A DNA stretch of 44,219 nt from Scytalidium lignicola (GCA_002812745.2 NCSJ02000337.1:1-44219), one strand, 5' to 3'. Shown: positions 21,258-32,241, numbered from the stretch's first letter. Notes: generated by a model not told the origin, from the sequence alone. Translations and numbers: made by a program.

Positions 21258-21752
21258 AGAGAGATCTCTGTCCAAAAGGGGCGGGTAATGGAGGGAAACA
21301 ATATAACGTCGTCAAAAAGTGGTGCAGTCTGCTAGAGATGAGCTAATGAACGAAAGGAACAAGATTTGCATTACTCTTTTTGAGCTCTGCTTAACTCTGA
21401 TTAGCGGATATGAGATCAAATGTACTCTACTTCAAATCTTCGTCCAGTTTTAGCGTAGTAAATAAATGCATCGGATTGATTCAATAGTTATATAGCCATC
21501 ACTTTGGAGGTTTCAAAGTATGTAGTATTTTGAGAAACAAACACAATTCCATTCCATTAATTTTTAAGTTTTTCCTCTTTTTTAAAAAACAAAAAGACCA
21601 AAGCCAAAAACTCCCACCGAAAAATCACCATTATTATTACCCAACCATGAAGAAAAAGAAGAAACCAATCACTGCCATCGAGGCGTCCCATGTAGACACC
21701 GTCCACTATTTTCATTTTTTCAAGGAGCCAATTGTTAGTACGAGGAACATAT
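21258..21752. other. Convergent 3' flanks of STI1 and the MARVEL-like gene
   Basis: No gene. AT-rich 3' sequence with A-rich and T-rich tracts at about 21555-21720 that probably holds both polyadenylation regions. Confidence 0.55.
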
Positions 21753-22369
21753 CTAGCCCTCAATATCCTTCTTGATCTGGGCCTTCTGGGCCTTCCAGAG
21801 ACAGACGCTGCAGACAGAGCTGAAAGCAAACAAGATGCACAGAGCAATGCTGAGACCCCAGATAGCCTTCATCTCGTAGCAAGTGGTCTTGGTGGCTCCA
21901 GCCCAAACCCAGTAGTTGACCTTGGAGAGATTGCGGCCAACGGAATCGATGAAGGAAGAAGTGTTTCCGCCGGAGGGAAGAGCTGCACAGTTGAGGTAGG
22001 AAAGGGGTTTTCCAACCGTGCAAGCCACGACGATGACAGCAATGAGGAGGAGAGCGTCGCCTCCCGTGCTAATGAGGAAGGGGAGAAGGGAGTCAAAGTA
22101 GAGAATGTATGTTATGGCGCAGTACAGAACGGCGATACAGGTCTGTGTGGTGTTCAGATTAGATTTTGCTTAGAGAAGATGGGGAGTATGGGGTAAAAAC
22201 TTACAACACTGAGTGTGCCGACAATGACAGGAGGCGGGTTCTGATTTGCTGATACCATTTCAGAGATGAAGTTGGCCGTCATACCAATGATAGAAATGAG
22301 AGACACGACCTGCAAGGCACGCATGACGGTGAAGCTAGCACCAAGAGCTCCGAAAGCTGGTCCTTTCAT
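21753..22369 (-). CDS. Four-helix MARVEL-like membrane protein
   Basis: Exons 22369-22205 and 22142-21753 on the minus strand; the 62-bp intron (GTAAGT...CACACAG) joins GTLSV to TCIAV, for 184 aa. Four hydrophobic segments are visible: about 17-38 (VVSLISIIGMTANFI), 48-75, 83-105 (LLLIAVIVVACTVG) and 152-175 (IWGLSIALCILFAFSSVCSV). A Cys-containing loop precedes the last helix. This fits the MARVEL/membrane-associating-domain proteins common in filamentous fungi, whose roles in vesicle or eisosome-type membranes are poorly known. The C-terminus is short and basic (KAQKAQIKKDIEG). The start is the only ATG giving the first helix in frame. Function in detail is unknown. Confidence 0.8.
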
Positions 22370-23688
22370 TTTGATGGATGATCTTGGGATTATCGAAACT
22401 TTGTTGCTTAAATTGAGTGGAGAAAGTAAAGACGGTATAGTACGTCGTTGGCGAGTCTTGCTTTTGAGTCCTTGCAAAGGATGTGTAGTAGGAAAGTAAG
22501 ATCCAAAAATCAATCAATGAAGTTTAGAGAATGTAGGGCGTCTAGCACCTAAAGAGTGACTTTTATTGTCCGAAAAGACTGATAAAATGAGATGAAATAG
22601 AGAAGAGAAAGAAGAAATGATACTCTTTTAATGATAGAAGAAGACTAATGAACTGGAGAGAGAAGCAAACAGGAAGTTCCAAACACCTTTATATACCTAC
22701 CAACTCAACCAACATCCCCAGTCATCAATCGTCAACCGAGATAGAGTAACAAAGAATATCATGACTCTATTAATTGCTGATACAATCGGCAGTATTGACA
22801 CGCGCTGCACCATCCAATGGGATCCGCCCCACGGCATGTGGCTATTCCTGCGGCGGGCGTCTATCGAAGCGACCTGGCTAACGCCCAGAATCCACACAAA
22901 GCCCAGCGATCCCATCAGCCTCGCGTCAACAGAAACGCGCGACCTGAATTAACGACCTTAGTTGTCATGATACAAGCGCCAGCCTATGATATATCGAATC
23001 AAACAAAGATATTCAAAGCCGGGAGAGAATAACCATCCAACTAGGTCTGGTTAAAGGGCCTGTGAGAAACTGAAAACCATGAGACGGTGGGTATGCAGCT
23101 ACAGTCTAGACCTTTGATGGCCATAAAAGAGGCTATTTGAATCTGAACAGATCCTTGAATGCATTGATGACAATAGAAACCTGATACAATAGAGATGCTA
23201 AATTGACGAGACTTCTGGACTGAGTGGTCAGTATTTCATGTTTGATGGTTGCATTGACTTAAGTTGCTATCCCGTCTGTAGAGGCTGTGTTCTTTGCGGC
23301 ATGATTCTCTGCTTGACTCTGTGACTCTAGTGTACCACATTAAATGATCAGCTCAATTCGAGGCGGACGAATCGGGATTGTAACATATGTAATCCGTGAG
23401 TTAAGATTGTTTGTAAGAACAAAGTGTCGTTGAAAGGAGCAGATTGGAGAGGGGAGGCAGGCCAGGCGGGATAGACACGGCTGTTGCAGCCTTGTCCTCG
23501 CTAAAATTATCCCCCGCCAAAAAAGATAAACTCGGGCTCGAATTTCTTGAAATATTTGACTCAGGCTAGACATGCCACTTTTTAAGTGACAAATTGCTCT
23601 TCAGCTCAAAATACCCCGTAGCTGTGAATTGCTAACCCCCAGATGAAAGATCCAAGATCCCGTTGATCTCTGACGCCCATACGCAACC
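22370..23688. other. Divergent intergenic region, MARVEL-like gene / RPC34
   Basis: About 1.3 kb between divergent genes, so it holds both promoters. A GC-richer patch at about 22790-22940 has short open frames on both strands (up to about 72 codons), none recognisable and none with clear splice context. No RNA gene was recognised. Confidence 0.45.
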
Positions 23689-24877
23689 ATGGCGTCGTCC
23701 AAAGACATGACAGCTCCAACAGCCCCCGAAGCTGATATCTCAGCCTTGAAGAGTGCGATTTACGATGGCTGTGCCTCCATTATGGAAGATGATCCGGACG
23801 CAGTTTTCCACCAGCAGGATCTCCTTGACTTTGGCGTCATCCCAAAAGATGATGTCGTTCTCCTCCTCAGGGTCACGCAAGCTCTTATAGATGAGAAGCT
23901 CTTCAAGATTGTGATGGACCAAGATGGAGTGGGCTGGAAATTCCGAACACAGGACGAGGCCAAGAAGTATGCTTCCTAAAATTTTACATCACCAATTTGC
24001 ACTACAATAGCATCTAGTGTCTAATAATCCTCCTAGATACCGAAGCCTCAAGCCTGAACATGAGATGGTCTACTCCCTCATCGACGAAGCCGGCTCCGAA
24101 GGTATCTGGTCCAAAACCATAAAAGCCAAATCAAACCTCCACGATGCAGTCTTCCGTGCAGCGATCAAGCATCTCGAATCCAAGGGCATGATCTCAGATA
24201 TGAAGTCCGTAGAACACCCAATGCGCAAACTGTATATAAAATCCAGTATCCGACCTTCAGACCGCTCGACGGGGGGTTCCTGGTACACAGACAGCGAACT
24301 CGACGAGGCATTTATTGATCAGCTTATGGATGTTTTGTACAAGCATATCAAGAGCAGAAGCTTCTACAGGAGCAGCTCTGGGAGTAGTCTGAGGAAGCCG
24401 AATAAGAGGGTTAAGATGAGCGCCGAAGAGGTAAAGAAGGAGAGGGATAGAGGCCTTGGCCCAAGGGTTAAGAAGGAGGACCAGGACGAAGAAGAGCATG
24501 TCCACAAGAAGAGGAAGTACGATAGTCTCTGGCCCATGCCATCAGGGTATCACGGCTATCCTACGTTGAATGAACTCACGGCATTTATTGAGAACTCCAA
24601 AATTACGTCGACGACCCTGTCTGCGATGGATATTCAGCAGCTTCTAGATATTCTTTGCTATGACGACCGAATTGAGAGAATCATAGCTGGGCCAGAGGCT
24701 GTTGCTTATAGGGTCGTCAGGAAAAGCTTGAAAGAGGAGGAAGAGGGACCTGGAAACGGGCTGACAGATGCACCTTGTGGTCGGTGTCCTGTTTTTGATT
24801 TATGTGCTGAGGGAGGCCCGGTCGCACCAAGTAATTGCGAGTATTACGCTGAATGGTTAGGGTTAGGTTTGGATTGA
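23689..24877 (+). CDS. RPC34: RNA polymerase III subunit RPC34/RPC6
   Basis: A subunit of the Pol III heterotrimer that contacts TFIIIB and helps open the promoter of tRNA and 5S genes; nuclear. Exons 23689-23966 and 24037-24877. The 70-bp intron (GTATGC...CTCCTAG, with CTAAT near 24020) joins DEAKK to YRSLKPEHEMVY, for 372 aa. Tandem winged-helix domains cover about 20-90 and 100-165 (YSLIDEAGSEGIWSKTIKAK). A Lys/Glu-rich insertion at about 205-255 includes KKRKYD. The C-terminus has Cys340, Cys343, Cys349 and Cys360 in CGRCPVFDLC...PSNC, the pattern of the Fe-S cluster found in the human homologue. The second exon has no ATG near its start, which supports the splice. Confidence 0.93.
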
Positions 24878-25149
24878 TTCGAATCGAATTTTTTTTTTCA
24901 ATAGCATAGCGAGGTGGGTTAGGAGTCAGGAGTTTCAGCATCCTCGGGATAGCTTAGAGGCTTGATATCACAAAATTCAATAATTCACAAATTTAAATAC
25001 GATCAATCGATAAATCAAGGATACAATCATTTTCATTTTGAGTGCCCCATGAAATTCTCCCCACAGTCACAGATTATACCGATTGTCTAGCTAGCATTAA
25101 CTGGGCTTTCTCCGGTAGTATCTGTAACTCCTCCCCCACTAGCATCTGC

Positions 25150-26093
25150 TCACGCTTGACCGGAGGCGACAATGGTGGGCTTCTTGTTGTAGCTGACCTT
25201 GCCGCTGCCGCTGCCAGTGGCCTCAATTGCCTTGACAACAGCCAACGATTCCGTATCGGCAACCTCGCCAAAAACGACGTGCTTACCATCGAGCCAGCTA
25301 GTTACAACAGTGGTGACGAAGAATTGGGAGCCGTTGCTGTAGAACAAGATTGTCAGATTTATTAGCAGCTATGATGATTGATTTTACTTACGTGTTTGGA
25401 CCAGCGTTGGCCATGGACAGAAGTCCAGGCTTGTCGTGCCTCAGCTTGAAGTTCTCATCAGCGAACTTCTCTCCGTAGATGGACTTGCCACCAGTGCCCT
25501 GTACATTAATCAGTTGCCTGCATTGATATAGTGGAGGGTATATCTCATACGTTTCCACGGGTGAAGTCACCACCCTGAAGCATGAATTGAGGGATGACTC
25601 GGTGGAAAGCGGAGCCCTGGTATCCAAAGCCCTTCTCGCCAGTGCAGAGAGCACGGAAGTTCTCTGCGGTCTTGGGAACTACATCGTCGAAGAGGTTGAA
25701 GTTGATGCGACCGGATTGCTCTGTTTTGACGTTGGGGTTAGCTGCGGGAAGATAGCAATGGCGGGGATGGATCACGCAAACAACCACAGCTGCCATCACC
25801 ACAGTCATGGGCAAAAAGACAAAAATAAATAAGATTGAGATAGAAGCCCGATGGCAGGCCATTAAGATAGAGGTTGATGGGAAACGCCAGCATCGTGGCC
25901 AGCGTGGTGAGAGGTGTTGAGGGACTGATGAGGGGTAGTAGGCAACATTCATTTACTTACCAGCAACTTTGCCAGTTGGCTTTCCGTTAGCATCCAAGAC
26001 TGGGCCTTCCCAGGTAAGATCGAAGTAGCTGGAACAATTAGTTGATGACGCTGGGGGATTTATGCAGGAGAGTTCTCACGTTTTGATGGTCAT
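25150..26093 (-). CDS. Cyclophilin-type peptidyl-prolyl isomerase, cytosolic
   Basis: Catalyses cis-trans isomerisation at proline and would be the cyclosporin A target. Five minus-strand exons: 26093-26080, 26028-25961, 25741-25551, 25498-25392 and 25336-25150; introns are 51, 219, 52 and 55 bp, and all joins keep frame, giving 188 aa. The first exon is only 14 nt. Active-site residues match human CypA with an offset of 20: Arg75, Phe80 and Gln83 in [15 protein letters not shown], Trp141 and His146 in [12 protein letters not shown] 30-residue N-terminal part ([17 protein letters not shown]) precedes the fold and lacks a signal peptide, so the main form is cytosolic or nuclear. Intron 2 holds an in-frame alternative start (see findings). 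Confidence 0.93.
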
Positions 26094-26742
26094 GTTTGCG
26101 GTTGATGCGTGAAACTGTTTGGAGTTGTTGTAGGTAAAGGATTTCAGGATGGAGGAGGGTTTGAGGTGGGGTCGTGCTTGCCGGAGGCAGTTCTGGAGGG
26201 GCAACATCGTGCTGGGGCGCTAGGAGTAAGCGAGTCTCGGGAGTGGCCTGCCATGACGAAAGCTGTTAATACCTCAATTATTGAAGGAAAGGCCCCCGGT
26301 TTCCTTGCTGACTGGAAGAGGGAAAAACGACGCTTGGAGGAGGGTGACTTGCCCCCGAGCCAGCAGCTGTTCATGCCGTGGAGAGGGAGAGAAAAAGACG
26401 GAGGAAAGGGAGGGGAGAAGCAATGCAGAGTGGGGTAGCGGAATTGGGCAAGCCAGGACTGAGCAGAGAAAGGGCTGGGTGAGGATGGGAGCTGCAGAAC
26501 AAGTTTGCAGCATCCGCCCTCTGTCACACCCCGTTGGAGCAGCAAGACCGTTCCGAGGGGTAAAGTTCGCAGGAGACTCGGCGTCTCGAAGTGTGGTATT
26601 CTCCAGCTACCCAGATGCCCAATCCGGTCGAGCTGCTCTTCTGGTCTGGTCTGGTTTGACATCTGCCATCTGCCATCCACTGGACTGGCTGACTGCGAGC
26701 ACGAGAGGATTGTCCTTCATCCCGCCTGGAGAGGTGGACAAA

Positions 26743-26758
26743 CCCCCCCCCCCCCCCC
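26743..26758. repeat. Poly(C) tract of 16
   Basis: An uninterrupted run of 16 cytosines in the divergent promoter region. Its length may be uncertain because of the sequencing method. Confidence 0.85.
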
Positions 26759-27306
26759 ATTATTCACGAGGATCCGGCCACCCGTCTTGCAAACGTCCTG
26801 GTCCAGCTAAGCCGCAGGTTTGCTGCAAGGCCTCTCTGCCTCTTCTTCCTGTTGATACGTTGCACGCACCTTGAGGATGTGTAATCCGTACTGGGTAGAA
26901 GAAAACCCTCTGCTAGAAGAGTCGGTATACGAGAGAGGTATGGAAAGAACCTCAATATAATATACAACGAAGAAGACGAAGGACTCAATATCGCTCAATT
27001 AGACAACAAGTGTTGATACAGTAGAGTACAATAATGAGGATGGCTGATGAAGGAGGTTTTGCACGGGTTTCTTTTGCCAGGACAACCTTTTTTTTTTCTA
27101 GGGGTGGACCGAGAGCCGGCCAGGGATGGCTAGAGCTTCTATGGAGTACAGTTAATAATTCACCGCGCTTTCAATCAAGGGAATAGGCGCGGCGACTGCA
27201 GTAGACTAGGCGACATTGAACATTTAATTTCAACATTATTTGTAGTCTCTGTTTATACCAACGCTGAATATACTTGCAAACAAATTTAATGATGCTGAGC
27301 AAAATA

Positions 27307-27316
27307 ATCACGTGAT
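27307..27316. promoter_or_regulatory. E-box palindrome ATCACGTGAT upstream of epsin gene
   Basis: The same perfect 10-bp palindrome as at 19011-19020, here about 134 bp before the epsin ATG. A candidate bHLH (Cbf1/SREBP-like) binding site. Confidence 0.5.
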
Positions 27317-27449
27317 AAGCGGCAACGGTCCAGACTGGGCAAGTCTTGGCGACTCCGGGATACTGAGTGAACACATTCAAGCGTTTACATCCACGTTTAA
27401 GCTGCCACCTTCAAGCTGAAACATTTGATCATTTTCAGCGCCTGCAATC

Positions 27450-29168
27450 ATGGATTTCAACAGCCTAAAGGAGGCTGCGGCCAATTTGACTCTCTACGAT
27501 GTCAAGGCCAGCGTTCGGAAACTTCAGAACGGTAGGGTTGCGAAAGCATCAAGATCGCCGATTTGGGCACAAGGAACTAATGCTTGGGACTACAGCTGTT
27601 ATGAATTATACCGAAATGGAGGCGAAAGTTCGTGAGGCTACAAACAATGAACCTTGGGGTTGTCCTACATCAGGTAATATGACTACCGCATTTCGACATT
27701 AAGCGCTCAAGACAAGCTGACATGTGGCATTTTAGTTATGCAAGAGATTGCCAATGGAACGTACAGTTAGTTAGTGTGCCCTTAAACCATCATCATATTC
27801 CTGCCTTTAACCTCTATCTGCAGCCAGCTCTTAAACGAAATCATGCCCATGATCTACAAGCGCTTCACCGAGAAAGCCGCGGAGGAGTGGAGGCAGATAT
27901 ACAAAGCCCTTCAGCTCCTGGAATTCCTTGTGAAGAATGGCTCCGAGAGGGTCGTCGATGATGCGCGATCCCACATCTCGTTGCTGAAGATGTTGCGGCA
28001 ATTCCATTTCATTGACCAGAATGGCAAGGATCAGGGCGTGAATGTACGAAACCGAGCAAAGGAGCTTGCTGAGTTACTCAGCGATGTCGAACGGATCCGA
28101 ACAGAAAGAAAGAAGTCCCGCACTACCAGAAATAAGTATACTGGTGTTGAAGGTGGGGCAGGATTCGGCGGCGGTATGTCGAGCAGCCGATATGGTGGCT
28201 TTAGCAGTGATGATATGGGTGGTAGCTCTGGCGGTGGTGGCTATGGCGGATATTCAGGCGGTGTATATGGTGATGGAGGTGGATTCGGAGGTCAAGCTAG
28301 TGACTTCCAAGATTCCGGTGGTCACAATGAGACTGGAAGTAGCCGCCGAGACAGATTTGAGGAATATGACGAATATGATGAGGGAGCAGTTGCTGCGCCC
28401 GGACGAAGACAAGCAGATGCGTCCTCATCTTCTAGTCGGCGCAGAGGCGCAGAACGATCTAGTACCACAACTAAGAAGCCAGAACCAGCAAAGAAAGAGC
28501 CCGAAGTCGATCTCTTCTCATTTGACGACCCAATATCAACTTCTGCACCAGTTCCTGCTCCTGCAGCCGCGCCTGCTGCGAGTGACGATGACGAATTCGA
28601 TGACTTCCAATCCGCTACTCCATCGGTGCAAACCGCAGCTCCAAGCTACAATCCAATATCTCCTCCACCTGCCTCCACTATGCAATTCGCTGCACCACAG
28701 CCTTTATCCGCACCAAAAGCAGCTAATCTGACGGATCTCGTTGGAATGGCCTCAATATCACCGGCACCAAGCACCAACCAAACCCCGATCAACTACTCGG
28801 CATTCTCACCTCCAGTTGCATCCCCCACAACGCAGCAACCACGACCAGCAGGTTACCAGGGAACACAACCAAACTACTTCACCTCCGTGCAAGTACCTTC
28901 CAACCAACCAGCCCCTATCTCATCTGCGTCTACTGGCAAGTCTACTACAGCTGCTAAGTCTTCATCTGGTGGTGATGCATTCGGGTCGCTTTGGTCAGCA
29001 GCCAGCTCTGGGATCAAGAAGACGAGCACCCCCTCGTCTGGACCTGCGCTTGGTCAGCTTGCTAAGGAGAAAGCCAGTGCTGGTATTTGGGGCACTGCGG
29101 CACCTGCAAGTTCTACACCACAACAACAACAGAACCCAGGGGGTGCTCTTGGTGATTTATTGGGTTGA
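27450..29168 (+). CDS. ENTH-domain epsin, Ent3/epsinR-like clathrin adaptor
   Basis: Binds phosphoinositides and cargo SNAREs and links them to clathrin and AP-1/GGA at the trans-Golgi and endosomes, if the Ent3-like assignment holds. Exons 27450-27531, 27596-27673, 27736-27760 (25 nt) and 27824-29168; introns 64, 62 and 63 bp; 509 aa. The ENTH domain at about 15-155 is clear: MNYTEMEAKVREATNNEPWG, VMQEIANGT, LLEFLVKNGSERVVDDAR and RAKELAELLSDVERIRTERKK. A Gly/Tyr-rich stretch (about 170-220) follows. Acidic Phe motifs DLFSFDDP (about 290) and DDDEFDDFQS (about 315) look like gamma-ear binding sites. The rest is Pro/Gln/Ser-rich and ends GGALGDLLG. No ubiquitin-interacting motif or NPF was seen, which favours Ent3 over Ent1/2. 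Confidence 0.88.
27736..27760 (+). other. 25-nt internal microexon of epsin gene
   Basis: Flanked by a TTTTAG acceptor and a GTACAG donor. It encodes the core of VMQEIANGT in the ENTH domain, so it is needed for a normal fold. Confidence 0.8.
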
Positions 29169-29982
29169 GTGGTTAGCTACTGGGTTGATAGGAAGGTATC
29201 TAATTAGAGCTGGAGGGTTGTGCTTATACGGCTACAATCAGGGACATATCGGGGACTTTTATAGATAGCGGCGCATAAAATTCAGCTTGAGTTTCTCAAT
29301 CGTTTAATTTTTCTATAGCCGTACATCTTTTTATGCCGTTATTTGCGTTATCCAGGTATAGGGGATTGGAATATCAGGGTAGGGCGCATAGGGTCCTGCT
29401 GGTCAGTAGAGATAATGTGCCAGATGAAAAATTGGGTCTTGTTCATCTTCAACTGTTTTTCATAAGAATAAATCCTTACAGTACAACTTGGATAAATATT
29501 GTGTGATAAGATGCACATGTACGAAATTCCGCGATGCTTGTGAGACTGGGATCAGATTAGTGAGGTCCGTGACATGCCGAGGTTGAAGCCGGTATCCGGC
29601 GTAGAGCGTAACCAGCCACGAGGAAAGCACTGAAAAGAATTAGCCAACTGACTCTCACAGACCAAAAAAAAAACTATCCAGGATTCCATCACAAAGCTTC
29701 ACAAAGCTAATATCTCCAAATTGATCCCTCTAGCAAACTAAAGCTTCATCTATACCTCGATCAAGTTCCTCTTCCATTCTCTTCTTCCCCGCACAAAATC
29801 TTTAGCGACCCCAGAGCAGGCAAAGTCACGGGATTCGTCGAACCAACCAACCTCGCAAACCGAATCCCATCTTTTGTCATTCAACCTCGGCCGGCTACCA
29901 CAAGTTCGCAAAAAGGTGATAACGACAACTGAGACTTATGTGAGGGAGTTGCTGTTGAGCAAGCGCACATAGATTGTCCCAG
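29169..29982. other. Epsin 3' flank and PEX13 promoter
   Basis: About 810 bp without a recognisable gene. The last 250 bp are pyrimidine- and A-rich (for example CTCTTCCATTCTCTTCTTCC near 29766), typical of a fungal promoter or leader. Confidence 0.5.
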
Positions 29983-31469
29983 ATGGCGACGGTATCACCT
30001 CCAAAGCCGTGGGAGAGAGGAGGAGCTGCGGCGGCAAACAATAGTACGTTGTTTATGTCATCGCCACTCTTAACATCTTTTCATCCGAAAGATAACGCTA
30101 ACAATCTCGCAGGCACCGCGACGTCGACTGGAGTTTCGACTGGTACTGCGACAGTACCTACGTCTACACTGTCGTCTTCTAGTATTACTTCTTCGTCTTC
30201 ACCGCCGCCGGTCCCGGAGCGGCCATCGACTCTCACGTCCGCTGTGAACCGAAATGCGTCGGCATATTCCCCATATGGAGCGAATAGACTAGGAGCAGTT
30301 GGAGCATCGCCATACGGAGCATACTCATCTCCATATTCCAGAATTGGAGGCTACGGTGGCTATGGCTCGAGCATGTATGGAGGTATGGGTGGCATGGGAG
30401 GTATGGGAGGCATGGGCGGTATGGGCGGCTATGGGGGGATGTATGGAGGCATGGGCGGTATGGGCGGATATGGAGGGATGCCCGGGGATCCCAATGATCC
30501 GAATAGCTTAACAAACGGGTTCACGCAGAGCACACAAGCCACGTTCCAGATTATTGAGGGAATAGTGGGCGCGTTCGGTGGGTTTGCTCAGATGCTAGAA
30601 AGCACTTATATGGCTACTCATTCGAGTTTCTTTGGTAAGTCATGTCCAATTCTTAAAGATAAAACTATCCAAGAATAGATGGAGATGCTGATGCTAACCT
30701 CTTCAAAGCAATGGTCTCTGTAGCAGAGCAATTCGGCAACCTGCGAAATACCCTCGGCTCAGTCCTAGGAATCTTCACCATCATGCGCTGGCTGCGCACT
30801 CTCTTCGCAAAACTCACAGGCCGTCCCCCGCCTGCTGATGCCACATCCCTTACACCCGCCGCGTTTGCGATGTTCCAAGGTCGCAAAACCCTCCCAGACG
30901 GCTCCCCAGCCACTACTCCCCGACCGAGCAAGAAGCCCCTCTTATTCTTCCTAGCTGCCGCGTTCGGTCTCCCTTACTTAATGGGTAAGCTCATCAAAGC
31001 CCTCGCTGCATCCCAGGAGGAGGAAGAGCGACGAAGAATCGCTATGGGAGGCGGACAGATCGGTCCAGATGGTCATCCTGTTCCAAGCCAGCAAATCGAT
31101 CCCTCTCAATTGGAGTTCTGCCGACTTCTGTATGACTTCACACCTGAGTCCGGAGCCGCGGTTCAGGGCGTTGATCTCGAGGTCAAGAAAGGTGATCTGG
31201 TTGCCGTGTTGAGCAAGAGTGATCCTATGGGTAATCAAAGCGACTGGTGGAGATGCAGAGCCAGAGATGGCCGCATGGGATATCTCCCTGCCGTATACTT
31301 AGAGGTTGCGAAGAGACCTGGACAACCAATTGCGCAGATCAAGAGCGCTAGTCAAAGTGGCAGTCGTACGAACAGCATGACGAGTCAGAGCGCTAAGGGA
31401 CCTATCGTAGCGGGCAAGGCTGGTGATATGAGTGTTGAGAGTTTCCAGAAGAGTCAATTTTATTCTTGA
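29983..31469 (+). CDS. PEX13: Peroxin-13, peroxisomal import docking protein
   Basis: A peroxisomal membrane protein of the docking complex (with PEX14) that receives the cargo receptor PEX5. Exons 29983-30043, 30113-30634 and 30709-31469 give 447 aa. The second intron (30635-30708, GTAAGT...TGCTAACCTCTTCAAAG) is required for frame. The first candidate intron (30044-30112) is 69 nt and stop-free, so retaining it would give 470 aa. Order: MATVSPPKPWER start, Ser/Thr-rich stretch, Gly/Met/Tyr-rich region (about 100-150), conserved FQIIEGIVGAFGGFAQMLESTYMATHSSFFAM, a membrane segment (LLFFLAAAFGLPYLMG, about 268-290) and an SH3 domain at about 331-398 (CRLLYDFTPE...SDWWRCRARDGRMGYLPAVYLE). The ATG at 29983 is preferred because the upstream frame starts from TTG. 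Confidence 0.93.
30044..30112 (+). other. Candidate stop-free intron 1 of PEX13 (69 nt)
   Basis: It has a GTACGT donor, a CGCTAAC branch site and a CTCGCAG acceptor. The length is a multiple of three and it contains no stop, so both spliced and retained forms keep frame. The splice signals are good enough that I treat it as an intron. Confidence 0.65.
30370..30480 (+). repeat. GGN-ATG minisatellite coding Gly-Gly-Met repeats in PEX13
   Basis: Tandem GGYATGGGN units encode about a dozen GGM/GGYGGM repeats in the N-terminal Gly-rich region. Such N-terminal Gly-rich stretches are usual in PEX13. Confidence 0.75.
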
Positions 31470-31824
31470 ATTGCCTCATTCTGGAATGAAAATAAGGAAA
31501 GGTCCTGTTGTACGTATGGTATGATACGAGTATAAAGAGCTGGCTTCCGTTTTGAGCTTTTCCTTTAATATTTTTGTTGTTTCTTGTGATGGATATGGGC
31601 AAAAAAAGAATCCGGGTTTCTTTTACGGCGTTGTAGGAATGGTTTGAGCGGGATTAATTATGACATATCTTTATTCTTATTATTTTCAAATTCCTTCTAC
31701 GAAAACAATCGTACTCTTTAAGATATCTTCCATGACCGGATTTGTTATTTTGTATCCCAAACAACACATTAACCCTATCCTCGCCAAAAGAAACTCATAA
31801 TTACCTTCTCCTCCTCTCCCCTCT
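31470..31824. other. Convergent 3' flanks of PEX13 and CMD-like gene
   Basis: AT-rich, no gene seen. Confidence 0.5.
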
Positions 31825-32241
31825 TCAAGAAGAACCCGGAAACTCCCCATTCTCCTTCATCTCCTTAATAACCTTCCCCGCCGTCTTAAACGCATCCACC
31901 CCAGCCGGCACCCCAGCATAAATCATCGTATGCCTAATCGCCTCACTGATCTCCTGCTCCGTCAACCCATTGTTGATTGCGCCCCTCGTATGCGCTGCCA
32001 ACTCGGGGCTGCGATTCAGACACATCAGGATGGCAATGTTGAGCAGCGATCGCTGCTTACGAGTCAATCCGTCGCGGCCCCACGATCCCCAGCAGACTTC
32101 GGTGACGTATTCTTGGATCGGCTTGCCGAAGGGGTCGGAACCTACTGCGAGTTGGCGGTCGACGTAGGCGTCGCCGAGGACTTCGCGGCGGATTTTGATG
32201 CCTTTTTGGAAGTCGGGGGAGGAGTCGCTTGGGGAGGCCAT
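31825..32241 (-). CDS. Carboxymuconolactone decarboxylase-like protein
   Basis: A single-exon, 138-aa protein of the AhpD/CMD fold, close to gamma-carboxymuconolactone decarboxylases of the beta-ketoadipate pathway. Seen: EVCWGSWGRDGLTRKQRSL, LNIAILMCLNRSPELAAHT and the family signature NGLTEQEISEAIRHTMIYAG followed by VPAGVDAFKTA. Length is normal for the short PcaC type. There is no CxxC pair, so peroxidase activity of the AhpD kind is unlikely. The ATG at 32241 (context ACCAATAACAATGG) is chosen over one 31 codons upstream, whose extra residues are low-complexity Pro/Gln/Lys and look like leader. Fungal relatives often have unknown substrates, so the exact reaction is not certain. Confidence 0.85.
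   Translation of the reverse strand: MASPSDSSPDFQKGIKIRREVLGDAYVDRQLAVGSDPFGKPIQEYVTEVCWGSWGRDGLTRKQRSLLNIAILMCLNRSPELAAHTRGAINNGLTEQEISEAIRHTMIYAGVPAGVDAFKTAGKVIKEMKENGEFPGSS

Larger units (their letters stand above)
26094..27449. promoter_or_regulatory. Divergent promoter region, cyclophilin / epsin
   Basis: A 1.36-kb gap between divergently transcribed genes. Several overlapping open frames at 26109-26874 occur on both strands, as expected in GC-richer DNA with few stops; none is recognisable. It includes a run of 16 C at 26743-26758 and an E-box palindrome at 27307-27316. Confidence 0.5.

Noticed and set aside
22697..22952. Short ORFs on both strands in the MARVEL-like/RPC34 gap
   Set aside because: No motif, no splice context and overlapping frames on both strands; explained by a GC-richer patch.
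26109..26874. ORFs of up to 197 codons in the cyclophilin/epsin promoter region
   Set aside because: Several frames on both strands are open at once, the composition is odd (Arg/Gly/Pro-rich) and nothing is recognisable.
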